64,000 bases of DNA from Lepas anatifera (Eukaryota; Arthropoda; Thecostraca; Lepadidae): contig JAOTON010000977.1 of assembly GCA_034440635.1 (NCBI GenBank), positions 1,813,501 to 1,877,500 on the forward strand, written 5' to 3'. This document shows, piece after piece, positions 34,801 to 45,359 of the stretch (position 1 is its first letter; every line of letters starts with the position of its first letter). The position numbers were made by a program, and so were the translations under genes. Under the pieces are notes generated by a model, which was not told where the DNA came from, did no database searches, and saw nothing but the letters and a program-made list of their open reading frames with translations.

Positions 34801-34910
34801 CCGAGACTAAGCTCAGGGGGCCCCGAGATCAATGGTCGTGTTTTTAGTGCATAAGGTCAGCCCAAGGGGGTCCGTGGACCCCAGGGACCCCTCCCCTGGC
34901 TACGCCACTG
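31823..34910. mobile_element. Inner hAT-type element, 3088 bp, 8-bp target duplication
   Basis: The ends CAGTGGTGTAGCCAGG and CCCCTGGCTACGCCACTG are inverted repeats with the exact flanking duplication TCAGAACA (31815-31822, 34911-34918). About 31900-32820 is AT-rich and non-repetitive with no transposase frame. The rest is the GGCCCC minisatellite with an internal end-like copy (GGCTACACCAATG near 33566). It is nonautonomous. It lies inside the minisatellite arm of the outer composite, so it inserted later. Confidence 0.9.
32815..34860 (+). repeat. GGCCCC minisatellite inside inner hAT element
   Basis: About 2 kb of degenerate units near GGCCCCTGAGACCAAGCTC. It is homologous over its length to 1-1430, including the shared non-repeat interruptions. 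A 210-codon minus-strand frame here is a repeat artefact. Confidence 0.85.
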
Positions 34911-34918
34911 TCAGAACA

Positions 34919-35540
34919 TCTCAAGGGGCCCATTCAAGCTCAGTGGTCAGTGGCTGTAAAGCCTTATAGGGGGTCCCAGACCATCTCAGGGGCTCTCAGT
35001 TCAACACAGAGGCCAATATTAGCTCTGATGACCAGATAAGCTTAAGGGCCCGGATCATCCAGGGGCCCCTTGTCGGCACATATAGGGTTTCATGACAGTT
35101 CAGGGTTTCAATTAAAGCTTACAACCCAATTTCAAGGCAGGGGCCCTATCCCTGTGCAGGGGCCTCAGATAAGTTTAGGGTCTTCTGTGCATCACAGGGG
35201 ATCCAGATTAGCACAAGGGACAATATTAACTTTACGGTCCCAGCTGAGCTCAGGGTCCCCCAGGTCGGTGGATATAGGGCCTGGCTAACTCACAGGGGCC
35301 TGTTCAAGGTCACGGCTCCTAGCTCAGTTTAGGCATCCTAGAACAGTTCATGCTGCCCAAACCACCTCAGGGGCGCTCAGTTCAGCTCAAGGGGCCCAGA
35401 TTAGCACGTATAGCATCAGAGACCAGTTCAGGGTCCCCCAGAAGCTCAGGGGACCTTAAAATCGACTCATAGAACCTCAACTTAGTTTAGGGGTACAGGT
35501 AAGTTTAATGGAGTTCCGGGGCAAGCTATCGGGCCAGTTA
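34919..35540 (-). repeat. Minisatellite arm of the composite, right part
   Basis: It continues the 31230-31810 array after the inner insertion (TCTCAAGGGGCCC, AGCTCAGG units). Confidence 0.7.
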
Positions 35541-35662
35541 GAGTTTCTTGCTTGATATTACAGTTCTTGATATTCTTATCTCCGTTACGGGGGCCCATCA
35601 CTGAAAAGTGGGGGGGGCCAGTGGCCCCCTGGCCCCCCGGTTCCTACGCCTATGACGCCCAC

Positions 35663-35912
35663 AATGAAGGGTTGATTTAGAAGCCAAAGTTTAACCTTCC
35701 ACAAAGCACAGGGATGGCCGCCTCGCTCAGGTCACCCTCTCATCAGTCAGTTGCCAGCCGACCTACGTCGGGCAAACGATTGAGCGCCGGAGCGTCTCAG
35801 GGGAACCGATCTCAAGCCTGGACATGCACTGCCACTGCTTGCTTCTCAGCAGCGGGCCGGAGCCCGACGCTCTACCAACCGAGCAACCGGGGCGGCCAAA
35901 TGGCCAAATAAA
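35663..35912 (-). mobile_element. SINE-B, 5' part with tRNA-like head
   Basis: Continues from 30145. It matches 60276-60512 base for base over long runs (GATGGCCGCCTCGCTCAGG, GAGCGCCGGAGCGTCTCAGG, GCAGCGGGCCGGAGCCC). The minus-strand start reads CCGGTTGCTCGGTTGGTAGAG, a tRNA A-box region. Confidence 0.85.
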
Positions 35913-36009
35913 TACCACAAAAGCCATATTTGAGGCTAAAACGAACCCTACCGGGTGTCAAAAACCCACAGAAAAAGGACAGAGCACTCTTGTATCACTG
36001 CAGTGAACA

Positions 36010-36242
36010 GTGCACTGTATAAAACTAAATGTTGATAATTTGATATTGACTTGACGATATATTTTTAGCACACTGCCCATCTCATAAGAAGGCAGGAGTC
36101 CCCTTCCAATCCCGTGTGGCGACCCAATTATTTTATCCACATAACTAAACAATTTGTTAGCATCATCAATTATCTTGGCCGCACCACTCCCCGCTAAAAT
36201 TTGATATCTTCCTGCTTTTTCTGTGAATTGTTTGCCCTTGAA
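36010..36242 (-). CDS. Unrecognised protein-like fragment
   Basis: The minus-strand frame from 36242 down is open for about 76 codons and has an ordinary amino-acid make-up: a charged helix-like start (LFKGKQFTEKAGRYQ), a Gly/Ala turn, then SPHGIGRGLLPSYEMG. At 36243 it meets a hAT-like end (CAGTGACGGATC), so the upstream part has been displaced or lost. The frame continues past 36255 only through a different element. Its codon pattern reads like real protein, in contrast to the repeat artefacts nearby. The family is unknown; it could be a host exon or a fragment of an unidentified element. Confidence 0.4.
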
Positions 36243-36254
36243 CAGTGACGGATC

Positions 36255-36530
36255 CATAGGCAGATCCAGGATTGCCAATCGGAGGGGAGCACCTTCCCGG
36301 GGGGCGCCATCCGGAGCAGGGGGCGCCACTTTTGACCGGAAAAACCTACCAGGTGGGCGTAAAATCCTATTGGTGAGCACCGATTTTCGCACCCTGGGGA
36401 GAGTGGGAAGCGCCACTTCAGGCGAGTGCCATCGACCTTTCAGGGGGGCGCCGTGACCATTTCAGGGGGCGCCGAGGATCGATCGGGGGCTGCATCTGCC
36501 CCTCCCCTTTGCCCCCTGGATCCGCGTATG
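36255..36530. mobile_element. hAT MITE (GGGGGCGCC family), copy 1
   Basis: The ends CATAGGCAGATCCAGG and CCTGGATCCGCGTATG are inverted repeats. The flanking octamers GACGGATC and GGCGGAGC agree at 6 of 8. The interior (CACCCTGGGGAGAGTGGGAAGC, GCCATCGACCTTTC, GTGACCATTTCAGGGGGCGC) matches 61249-61511. A CAGTGACGG just outside the left end suggests it landed in another hAT end. Confidence 0.7.
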
Positions 36531-37529
36531 GGCGGAGCTAGAATTTTATTAAGGTGGGGGGAAACGCGGAGCCTCAAAGTGGGCACTTTACCATCAACTT
36601 TTCACCCAAAGGGCTCCTATGGTATTCGGTTTTCGGTTGCCGTCATTTTGGTGGATCGTATTTTTAACAACGTCCTATCCCACCCTCTCCCAGCCATAAC
36701 AGTTTGTACCAGCCAAGCAAGATGCCTATTTGGCGTGATATTTGAAACAATGAATTGCTAAACAGTTCAGTCCACACTTTTTTCGGCACCTCTTGAAAAA
36801 TCTGTAACTGCCACTAGGTCATGGAGAAATTCAAGACACTTGGAAAGATGCAACAGCTGAACATAAAGGTATATATCTGAGGATTTTTCTATTAGTGAAG
36901 AGGGGTTAAGTTTATTTTAATATCAAATATGATAAGCATCATTTTGCCTTTCCACGTGGCCAAGATTCGTAAGATAATGGTGAGAGGACATTGAAAATAA
37001 TCGCAGCGAATGTGAACCTGGCCTGTGCGCTGTCCAAGAAAATTATATCAGCGGAAAAGGTTTTAAGTTGTAGGAAACACAAACCGGACTTTAACCCACA
37101 TTATTAATTACTCCTAAAAAATAATGTTTGAACCAGATGGCAGACTCGAGGAGATATAAGGGAAGTTTAACGTTAAGATAAACACAGAATGAAGTATGTG
37201 GGCATTTTCCATCGACCTTTATCTATATTCTTCAATTCATCAGCATGGGAGAATTGCTCTTGTGCGTGAAATTTCGGAGGTGTTAGAGAATTCCGGTAGC
37301 CATGTGATTGAATGCTGAAATAGATCATGCCATAGGCATGTGTGGTTTGTGACATAAATGGGCCCTACTAGAATAAAAGAAAACAGTTTCAACGTGTCCA
37401 AGTACTCTCTTGATAAATTGATAACTTTTTTTCGTTTATTGGCTGTAATTTGCGCGTTTAATGATCATGTGCAGTGTTTAGATCGAAGTGAAAAGACCAT
37501 TCAGATTGATAAAACGAGTATATTTTGTC
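36531..37529. other. No gene seen
   Basis: No assignable frame. Short CDS-like stretches lack motifs. Confidence 0.4.
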
Positions 37530-38429
37530 ACTGACCATCCACTTATACCATCAACCATCGCCTTCAGGTCAAGTTCAGGACTCATTTACGAGAAGTGGTG
37601 AGCGTGCACTGTGCATGCCCAAATCGAGACACAGCCGCCCTCACGATGGACAGACCGCGCAGAAATACGTCCTCGTCGCGTTTGATTTCGCGCACGCGTA
37701 CGACGTAGTGGACCACCACCTGCTACGCGTTCGCCTGCTGTAGATGGGGCTGTCAAATTGCACGGTGGCCTGGATTTGGCAGTGACTCCGAGACCGAAGA
37801 GTCCAGGTGGAACTAAATGGTGTGCTTTCCAGTGAGCGCATTTTTCCGAACTGGCCTGCCGTAAGGAAGTGTCTTATCGCCAGTTTTATTTTGTATGGGC
37901 GGCTCGGCTGGTAGACGCACTCTGCGCGGTTCCCGGATGCTCCCCTACATGTACGCCGATAATACGGCGGCTCTCTGTACGGGCAACAACATCCAAGTCG
38001 CCAAGGACCGGGCGCAATAAAGCTGCTGCTGGCACCCTCATGAAGTGGACCCGACAGCACAAAATGGTGGTATCAGGAGCCAAGATCCAAGTACTGGTGA
38101 TGTCCCAGTGGGCCAGAGACGCCGATCCCTTCAATTTTAAGGTCGACGGGAAGTCTGTCACTGCTGGAGACACCCTACAGCTACTTGGCGTCACCATCGA
38201 TCGGCTCCTCCATTTCGGTCCACACTGTAAGAGACTGTGGGAGAAGGTCCACCCCCGCATCTCCCACCTACGTCAACTGTCCGGCTGCAACTGGGGGCTG
38301 CACGAACAGCACCTCCGAACCGTCGCTACTGCCTACGTGAGAGGAGCGATGGAGTAAGCGGCCGCAGCGTGGCTCCACGCCACACCGCCATTTCATGTCG
38401 AGCTGCTGGAACGCAAAATGAGAGCGTCG
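37530..38429 (+). pseudogene. LINE reverse transcriptase fragment, first segment
   Basis: Conceptual translation over shifting frames gives RT landmarks in order: VLVAFDFAHAYDVVDHHLL (catalytic Asp motif), LNGVLS, MYADNTAAL (degenerate Y-x-D-D), then LLGVTIDRLLHFGPHC and ATAYVRGAME, ending ELLERKMRAS. Several stops and at least one frameshift break it. The motif set fits an RNase H-bearing non-LTR element (I/Ingi-like). Segment two is at 41119, after a later insertion. Confidence 0.75.
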
Positions 38430-38934
38430 CACATAGGCCCTAAATGCCTCCGTCCGTGGCCAATATTACTTTTCGTGGAAAGCTCCTTCGCAATACTGCA
38501 AATTTCATCCGATTTTTGGACAAAAGAGCTCATTTGACAGATAATTAAACAGCGCACAAAAATATCATTCGAAATATAGGTTTTATTTTACATGGGCGTA
38601 ATCAGGACAGGGAAAAGAGGGGCATTTGGAGCAACTCAATCCAGCCCAAGATGCCCGTAATATATTTTGCAGATATTGTCAACGCGCCATGAAATGAGGT
38701 CGAATTGTAGTTTGAAACACTGAAAATAATATACATTTCATCTATAAACAACGATACAGCAATCCTGGTCTGCCATAAATTCATAAGCGTCACCATGAAT
38801 AACAAAACGGGAGGTATCAGGAATGTGTATTTGAGCTTGGTTTTTATTTCTGAGCCGGCTTTTTGGTATAACTGTAACACCTTTGCTGCATGGGAATATT
38901 CTATTATAACCGGCATTCGAGTAATTATGAACAT

Positions 38935-39790
38935 CCGCACTGGAGAGGTGTCCGACACTAACGCGCACAGGATGGGGGCTGGTAGGCCCCCCTGAGATAT
39001 CGGAACTAAGAGGCTTAAAAAAACGCCGATGGGGGATGGGTGAGGGCTATGGTGATCTACATCATAACTTATTTTCATTGACCTAGGTCTATACTGTCAA
39101 GGTCAAACGAGGTCATAAAGGTCAAATATTGACCATGCTTGGGATCTGTTGGGAAATGCCCTGGTTATGCGGGAAAAAATCCGGGAGTAAGCTAAAGCCG
39201 GACCAGGTTCATAGAGGTTGTGTCGCGAAGAAACTTTCCATCAATTTTGAGGTCAAGGTCATTCAAAGTCATTGACCTATCACGTCACAATATGGTACAC
39301 TCCCTATAGTGCACACTTTAAGTAACGCTATAGCAAACCTTTGGCGGGAAATGAGGATTGGCCTTTACCCATGATCTTTAACGTTGACCTTTGACCTTGC
39401 AACTGGATTACCTTAACTATGATGTCATAGCATAATATACGTCAGACCGGGTCACATCAGCTGCCCGAAAGCATCGGGCCAATGACTTTGAAATTGCTGA
39501 TATGACCTTGAACTTTGACCTTGACCTTCACATAAGGTGACCTTGACATATCATACGGTTTATATGGCGCTGTGACGTCCGTACTCTTCCAATGAAAGCA
39601 AACTGTTTCGACTGCGCGATCGTGGCGATCTCAAAATGCAGGTCTGACTTTAGAAGCCTATAAGTCTAAAACATTTCGATCAATTTTCAAAATTATTTCA
39701 CTATTCGACGCGCTGTTAAATTCTCTCAAATGTGGCCGATTACCGTGTTTTGGTTAAGAGCGGTTCTCCGATCATCCCGGGAAAATAGTT
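38935..39790 (+). repeat. R1 repeat copy, single arm
   Basis: Single-orientation copy of the repeat that forms the 8450-11560 palindrome. It runs from CCGCACTGGAGAGG through GAGGTCATAAAGGTCAAA, GAGGTCAAGGTCATTCAAAG and ACGTCAGACCGGGTC to GAGCGGTTCTCCGATCATCC. It lies inside the Transib-like element. Confidence 0.8.
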
Positions 39791-40214
39791 GGGGAGTATC
39801 CAAGGCCCCTCCAGTGCACGTGTTAACGCGCAGAGTAAAAGAATGGGGTAGAATCTATCCCTCCCTTGAGTTTCATCAAGGCATATCAAAATATCAGTCC
39901 GTGAAAGTCAGTCCGTTCCCCCTCCGCTGCATACGATATCGCGGTATCGCCAACTATGGGACGTAGGTCACCTGAGCAGCTCGAGCGTCATCTTGCCTCG
40001 GCTCGTGACAGTGGGAACGACGAGGAAATTCGATTCCCGATTGGATCCCTAGGACACCTCGTAACTCCGATGGTTACGGAGACCGAGTTCACCTGGATGA
40101 AAAAGTCCGACTGGTATTCACTATACACGGTTAACTTGTGATATGCAGCAAAACAGGATTGTTAGGTATCGTTTTTGCTGTCTCGGCATTGCTTGAAAGT
40201 ACTATAGTAAATGT

Positions 40215-40255
40215 CGGAATCCCGGGATCACGAGAGGCTTAATCCCGGGATTCGG
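40215..40255. repeat. CCCGGGAT inverted repeat
   Basis: CGGAATCCCGGGAT and ATCCCGGGATTCGG pair at 13 of 14 positions across a 13-base loop, with two more GGGATCCC/ATCCCGA motifs just after. Confidence 0.7.
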
Positions 40256-41118
40256 CCTTTTGAAAATAGCGGGATCCCAATCCCGAAATTTACATACCTA
40301 GCAGGCACATTTCTCATGTAATAAATGTTTCGTTGTCGGCAGTCCCTCTGGGTATTTAGACAACAGTCAACACAACAGTCAATACAAAAATTTAGACTGT
40401 TATAGTGTTTTGAAATTTTATCAACTAGTTTCAGCACTTCTAGGCATTTCTTATAGCATCGTTCTTTGATTGTCCACTCATATCGCGCATTCTGGGCTGA
40501 TCCATGTCTCCATTCGGTAACCCATGGCGTTACGTTAGCACCGCAGCGGCTTGGTTGGAGCCACAACCTGAGTTATTATATGCCATCTGGTGCACGGGGC
40601 TGCAAGTGGACGCAAGATATTTTGACTTGCCCTTGTAGAACACATGCTGGGGAATCGTTTGATGGTAATTTTATACTGGGCCGATGCTGGCCAAGTTTTA
40701 AATCCCTCTCTTTGTATTAGTAAATCTAACAGTTTTTGAGATATGTAGCATGCTCAGAGAATGGTCTATAAAATAGTTGTAAAAACTAGTTTTGCATTAT
40801 TTTATACCAAAAACCATGGAAAAGGACTCACCCAACAGTATTATTGCCATACTTTGACCCTTTCTTTCTTTTATGGGCAATTTTAAGCATTATGAAATGT
40901 ACGTAGTTTTCGTGGCAGATCTCTGGTCCGCGGGTGGCGCGCCTGAGTGCTTACTTCAAGCAACTCTGCAAAGACTTCCAGCGCACGGTTTGTGCTTTCT
41001 ACGCCTGTTTCAAGTGCAGTGAAGAATTCCCTATCAGCATATGTGCTCAAAAAATGATTTTGAAAAAGTTGCATTTTCGTAATATTGGCCACGGATGGAG
41101 GCATTTAGGGCCTATGTG

Positions 41119-41745
41119 CGTCGGCGCGTATCATCACAGGATGCACCCATTCCACTCCCAGCCGAGTTAAGACTCCCCGCGTAGCGGCCAGAAGGAGGGT
41201 ACTCGCGACCCGACTGCTGGTGAAATTCCATACCCTGCCGCCTGAAGACCCTCTGTGAAGACGTGCGGAGGCGACAGCGCCCTCTCGACTCTCCTCGGTG
41301 ACCGGGTGGCGGCAGGTGGGCAAAGACATGTGGGATCAAGCAGGCATCTCCCTCCCCATCGAGTCTTTCCTTCCTCGACGTCTTCCACTGTGGGTATCAG
41401 GAGAGTGAGTCACATTTCAACTAGACGTGGGCCCACTGACATCAGGAGCGCCACCTGTCCGGAAGAAGCGAGTAGCTCTCCCCCACCTCGCTTCCCTGAC
41501 TCAATGTGCCACATGGGTGTGGACCGACGGGTCAGTGCACGGAGGGGTCACGAGCGGGGAAGCTGGGTCTTCATCGAGTCACCAGACAGAGCCCAGCATG
41601 AGCTCAGGCGACCAGCAGGCTCGCTCTGCTCGAGTTTTCAGGCTGAGATGGTAGCCATCCAAACTGCCTGTGTCTTCCTACTGGACTAATCAGTGCACAC
41701 AGAAGATCCAGTCATCTTCAGCATGGCCTGCCAAGGTGACGACGC
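41119..41745 (+). pseudogene. LINE fragment, second segment with RNase H domain
   Basis: Continues the interrupted LINE: RIITGCTHSTPSRVK, then LLVKFHTLPPEDPL. After frameshifts comes an RNase H core, VWTDGSVHGG (first catalytic Asp) and SFQAEMVAIQTACVFLL (the Glu-containing helix). Stops and shifts occur throughout, so it is dead. An RNase H domain after the RT is typical of I/Ingi/R1-type elements. Confidence 0.7.
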
Positions 41746-42282
41746 ATTATAGAAATAAAATGGCTTCAATGTCTGCAGATAAGACAGCGAATCGGTAAAA
41801 ATCGCAAACTTCCTCACCATCAGCTTAGACACCCGGCCCAAACAGCAAAAAATATGGAGTACAGCTCTGAAGTAAAAATGGATCCTTCGTAAGGCAAACT
41901 AGAAAACTTCTCAACATCGTCACCAACAAATGCACGCCCTGTGCCATTGTCACTTTCTTTTGCAACCGTCTATATAGAAACAGACATGGTTTTCGAACGG
42001 CTCCGCAAGCAAGTTCATAAATTACTGGCGCGTTGGTTCAGGAGGCAAATTTTTGCTTTGTTGGCGTAGGTTGTTTTCGTGTTAACTGTCGAGATGAGCT
42101 ATGGTTCAATAACAGCTGCTTCATGTGGTTCGACAAGATTGCTGTCGATACCAGCCTGTGCCAGCCAGGCACAGACTCTCACTCCCTGGTGACGGGTTGC
42201 AAAACGCGAGCCACTGTCTATCTGACTGAGGTAGGCGTCGCCAAAAAAAAGTTTGGTATGTGGGGCGTGTTGGTGACTCATT
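41746..42282. other. No gene seen
   Basis: Possibly the decayed 3' end of the LINE; no clear landmarks. Confidence 0.35.
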
Positions 42283-42739
42283 TTAAAGGGAACGTGGCAC
42301 CTTGGTAAAATCCTGGAATTTTGTGTAATTAGGCGTACTTTTAGCCGAAAATAATGAAACCACTCATGATTTCTCTGAAAAATGTACAACAAGTTCAATG
42401 CTTTTATTTTTAAAATACTCCTCTAGAAAAATGAATAAATATCTGCCTCTGGATGATGTCATGCTCTGGCAACCACTACCATACTCGAAACACTTCAAGG
42501 GCTTCGATTGGCTGATGCTCATCGTGATGTCAGCATATGTCGTCACACCAGCAGCTCACAACAATGGCCGCCTGGCGAGAGGTACATGAGAGGTACATTT
42601 CGGGTAGGTTTTGGTTTTTTTCTACGGAAAAATCGAGTTCCAAGACAAATGATATATAGAGCACCTGGTTTTCCGATTTGCTTTACAACTTGGCTATCTC
42701 AGTTAAAATCACGTTCTAAAGGTGCCACATTCCTTTTAA
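42283..42739. mobile_element. TTAA-flanked MITE, copy 1
   Basis: The ends TTAAAGGGAACGTGGCACC and GGTGCCACATTCCTTTTAA are inverted repeats bounded by TTAA. It is about 85-90% alike over its length to 48738-49196. A TTAA target is characteristic of piggyBac-like and a few other groups; no transposase is present. Confidence 0.8.
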
Positions 42740-42974
42740 TGGCTTAATGCAAAGCGAGTATCTTACTGCGCATTTGTAGCGGTATTTCACTAATTTCCAC
42801 TAGCATGCTTATTATGGGTGAAGCTTGGAACGCTCCTGTTACTATTCTGATAGCGAGATGACGGACATATCGATAATCTTTTTCGCGGACTAAGGAGTGG
42901 CCTCATACGCAACCCCGGTCTGCGACCTGGGATAACCCCCCACCGGCGCAGGAGAGCCGCATGACAATGTGCTG
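42740..42974. other. No gene seen
   Basis: Spacer between the MITE and the LINE insertion. Confidence 0.4.
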
Positions 42975-42990
42975 AAATCAACCATATTTC

Positions 42991-44161
42991 TGAAGGGAAA
43001 ATTATTTTCAATGCTGCATTGTACGAAAACAGTATATTGTTCCTTGATGCATTCCTTAATCATCAGGGACGAATCTTAGATTATAATTCGTTTAAGGAAA
43101 GCAACAACTTGACACGATTGGATCCTCTTGCTTATATGGGCTGGTGCCGGGCCATTCCTGCGATATGGAGACGGCTTGCCGTTGGCAGTGAAACACTAAC
43201 CGTTGAGGAGAAGGTGCTTGGCCGTGGCATAGAAGTGAAAGGAAAAGTTGTCCCGGTTCACTGGATTAAAGTTAAATATTTTTCAAACAAATTTCTAAAG
43301 GAGATAACCCCCAGAGCGCAAATAAAATGGATAAATGGATAAGTTGAATACGGAGAAGACTGGTGTAAAGTATACTTACTTCCATTTAACATCACGAAAT
43401 CAACAAAGCTTCAAAATTTACAATATAGGATAGTTCATAGGTTTTTTCCAACTCGAAGATTCTTGTGTATACGAAAAGTGATAGATGATCCATTCTGTGA
43501 TAGGTGCGGTAGCGTAGAGACAATTGAGCATTTCTTCGTAGAGTGTGGAGAGGTTAGAGGATTTTGGAACGATCTAGTTAGAAAAATTAACTCAAAGCTT
43601 GCCACAACAAAACAGTTCTTAGGCAACATTACAAACATTCTCTTTGGATCATTAGGAACATTGAATGTTGTCAATTTAATAGTTTTGGCTGCAAAACAGT
43701 TCATTGTGAATCAGAGGTTTAAGGATGAAGAAATAAAGATGGGAGTTTTCTCAAAATTTCTGGGAAAAAAACATTTCAAATGGAACGGTGCATTGCAAAG
43801 AAGGACAAAAGAATTGACAGGTTTAACGAGAGGTGGCTACCATTTATCAATGAACATTTTGAGCATTGTATTTAGTTCGTATAATCTGGACCCACTTCGG
43901 CGAGCTGCATGTGGTGAAGGAGGTTGTCGTGATGTGAAGTGATCTGTGAAGTGTATGGAATCAACGTGATTGCACATTGTGGGAGAGTAGGGATCGGGGG
44001 GGTGGGGTGGGGTAGGGTGGGTTTGGTACCGAGGCGATGGTACGTTGAAGCGACGTGGGGTTATTACTGTGACACCAGTGGCAAGGTGTGAATGAAAATT
44101 GTTCAATTGCCTCGCAAAGTTTACAGCCGTGTTTTGTGAAATACATTCTTCCAACAGAAAA
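42991..44161 (+). mobile_element. 5'-truncated L1/Tx1-like LINE with 16-bp target duplication
   Basis: An exact duplication AAATCAACCATATTTC flanks the insertion (42975-42990, 44162-44177). It begins in mid-ORF and ends with a short A run, as expected of target-primed reverse transcription that stopped early. Confidence 0.9.
42992..43942 (+). pseudogene. LINE ORF2 C-terminus, one in-frame stop
   Basis: One frame runs from the insertion boundary to TGA 43940-43942, broken only by TAA at 43340-43342. The first part (FLNHQGRILDYNSFKE, then AIPAIWRRL) is the linker region after the RT in L1/Tx1 elements. The second has LQYRIVHRFF and the zinc knuckle CDRCGSVETIEHFFVEC (C-x2-C-x8-H-x4-C), typical of the zf-RVT domain. 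The endonuclease and RT are missing. A single stop over 317 codons suggests a fairly young insertion. Confidence 0.85.
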
Positions 44162-44182
44162 AAATCAACCATATTTCATTCT

Positions 44183-44335
44183 CAATGTGTCTCTCCATAA
44201 GCCTGTAGGTCAGTGCCATCATTCTTTTCTTTGAAATAAATAGTAAATATCCCGCAGTCAACCCCGGATTCGACCCGCGCACCCCTCATCACGAGACAGG
44301 ACCTCTTACCACTAGACCACTGCGCCACACTGTAC
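44183..44335 (-). mobile_element. tRNA-derived SINE (SINE-C)
   Basis: The minus strand reads TGGCGCAGTGGTCTAGTGG (A-box region) and GGGTCGAATCC (B box, 44267-44277), followed by a non-tRNA tail. It abuts the right target duplication of the LINE. Confidence 0.6.
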
Positions 44336-45359
44336 CGACTCCCACTAACCCTACACCTGTGACCCGTCAGGAGGTCACTGGCCGGTATCACGCAATCAAA
44401 ACGATGCCGTGATCGTGGCGCCGGGTGTTGTGTTCGTACAGAAAAGGCATGGTATAAAGCTGCTTCTAGAAGACGAACCAAACATTAGATTCGCCTAGAA
44501 TCACTTGTATCGGCGACCCAGGACCCTAAGCTAGCTTTATGCCAAATTGCATCCACTTCCATTCATTTTGAGGACTTGAAACCATGTTGAGAAGCAAACA
44601 TGTTCCGAGAAATTTAGCTCCTTGAAATACCCTTTCGGACGAATTACTCAAAAGCCGTTGGAGATAAGTGGGTAGTGTAAATGAATTGAATGACTGCAAT
44701 TAATTTTCCTATTCAGCCATGTCAATTCTGAGCTTGTGAATGACATGTGCTCTGAACCGAAAAGCTGCAAATAAAAGGTTTTCTACTAAAATTATATTTA
44801 TACATATAAGACAATGAATTTTATTATCACGATATCCATCTCCGAATATTATCAGGCGGAAGCAATGTTCTTTCATTATTTGAAATGAAAAGTCAAATCG
44901 ACGCATTAGATCGCGAGAGATTAAGATTTAAATGAAATGAGCAAAAATGTAGTCCTCCGGCAAAATGGCAAAAACGAGGTCAGAATTTTACGTTTTCCAC
45001 TGGAAACTATGCCTAAGCACAAGAAAATTCACGTAGCTGCCTCCACGTGGCTGTCTTTAAACTAACTGAAGCGTGCCTTCTGACACTTCGAGCTTACAAG
45101 TCGGCTGTCAAATTTCAATATCGTTTTTGCTTGTACTAGAAATACTGCGTTTTGGCGTAATAAATATTGTCGGACCAGTTGGAACTTTTTTTCTTAGGTG
45201 GCCTTGTTGCTTATTCGAAAGGAGGCAAATTTCAAGTTCGTCGCTTAAGAAATAAAAATGATAAAATGCAAAATTGAAAACATTTGTTCCAAAATTTCTC
45301 AACAACTATTTTGAATTTAAATTCGGGGGCCTTAGTTTGGGCGTCTGGCGTAAAAGGGC
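44336..45359. other. No gene seen
   Basis: AT-rich; frames on both strands lack motifs. Confidence 0.4.

Larger units (their letters stand above)
30146..35654. mobile_element. hAT-type composite, 5509 bp, 8-bp target duplication
   Basis: The left end CAGGGGCGTAGGAACGG and right end CCGGTTCCTACGCCTATG are inverted repeats. An exact 8-bp duplication ACGCCCAC flanks them (30138-30145, 35655-35662), and the SINE-B sequence joins up across it. An extra copy of the right end (CCGGTTCCTATGCCTATG) lies at about 31219-31238, followed by CCGCCCAG, so the composite may be an element of about 1.1 kb plus a duplicated or second arm. The interior holds a SINE, minisatellite arrays and an inserted hAT element. 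No transposase was found; a 74-codon frame at 30435-30659 is unrecognised. Confidence 0.85.
38430..41118. mobile_element. DNA transposon with CGTCG duplication, Transib-like, 2689 bp
   Basis: The ends CACATAGGCCCTAAATGCC and its complement form terminal inverted repeats of 40 bp (38430-38469, 41079-41118) with one mismatch. A 5-bp duplication CGTCG flanks it (38425-38429, 41119-41123). Removing the element restores the interrupted LINE reading frame exactly. Five-base GC-rich duplications and CACA-type ends resemble Transib elements, relatives of RAG1; that link is from memory of the family and is tentative. No transposase is seen, and an R1 repeat is nested inside. Confidence 0.75.
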
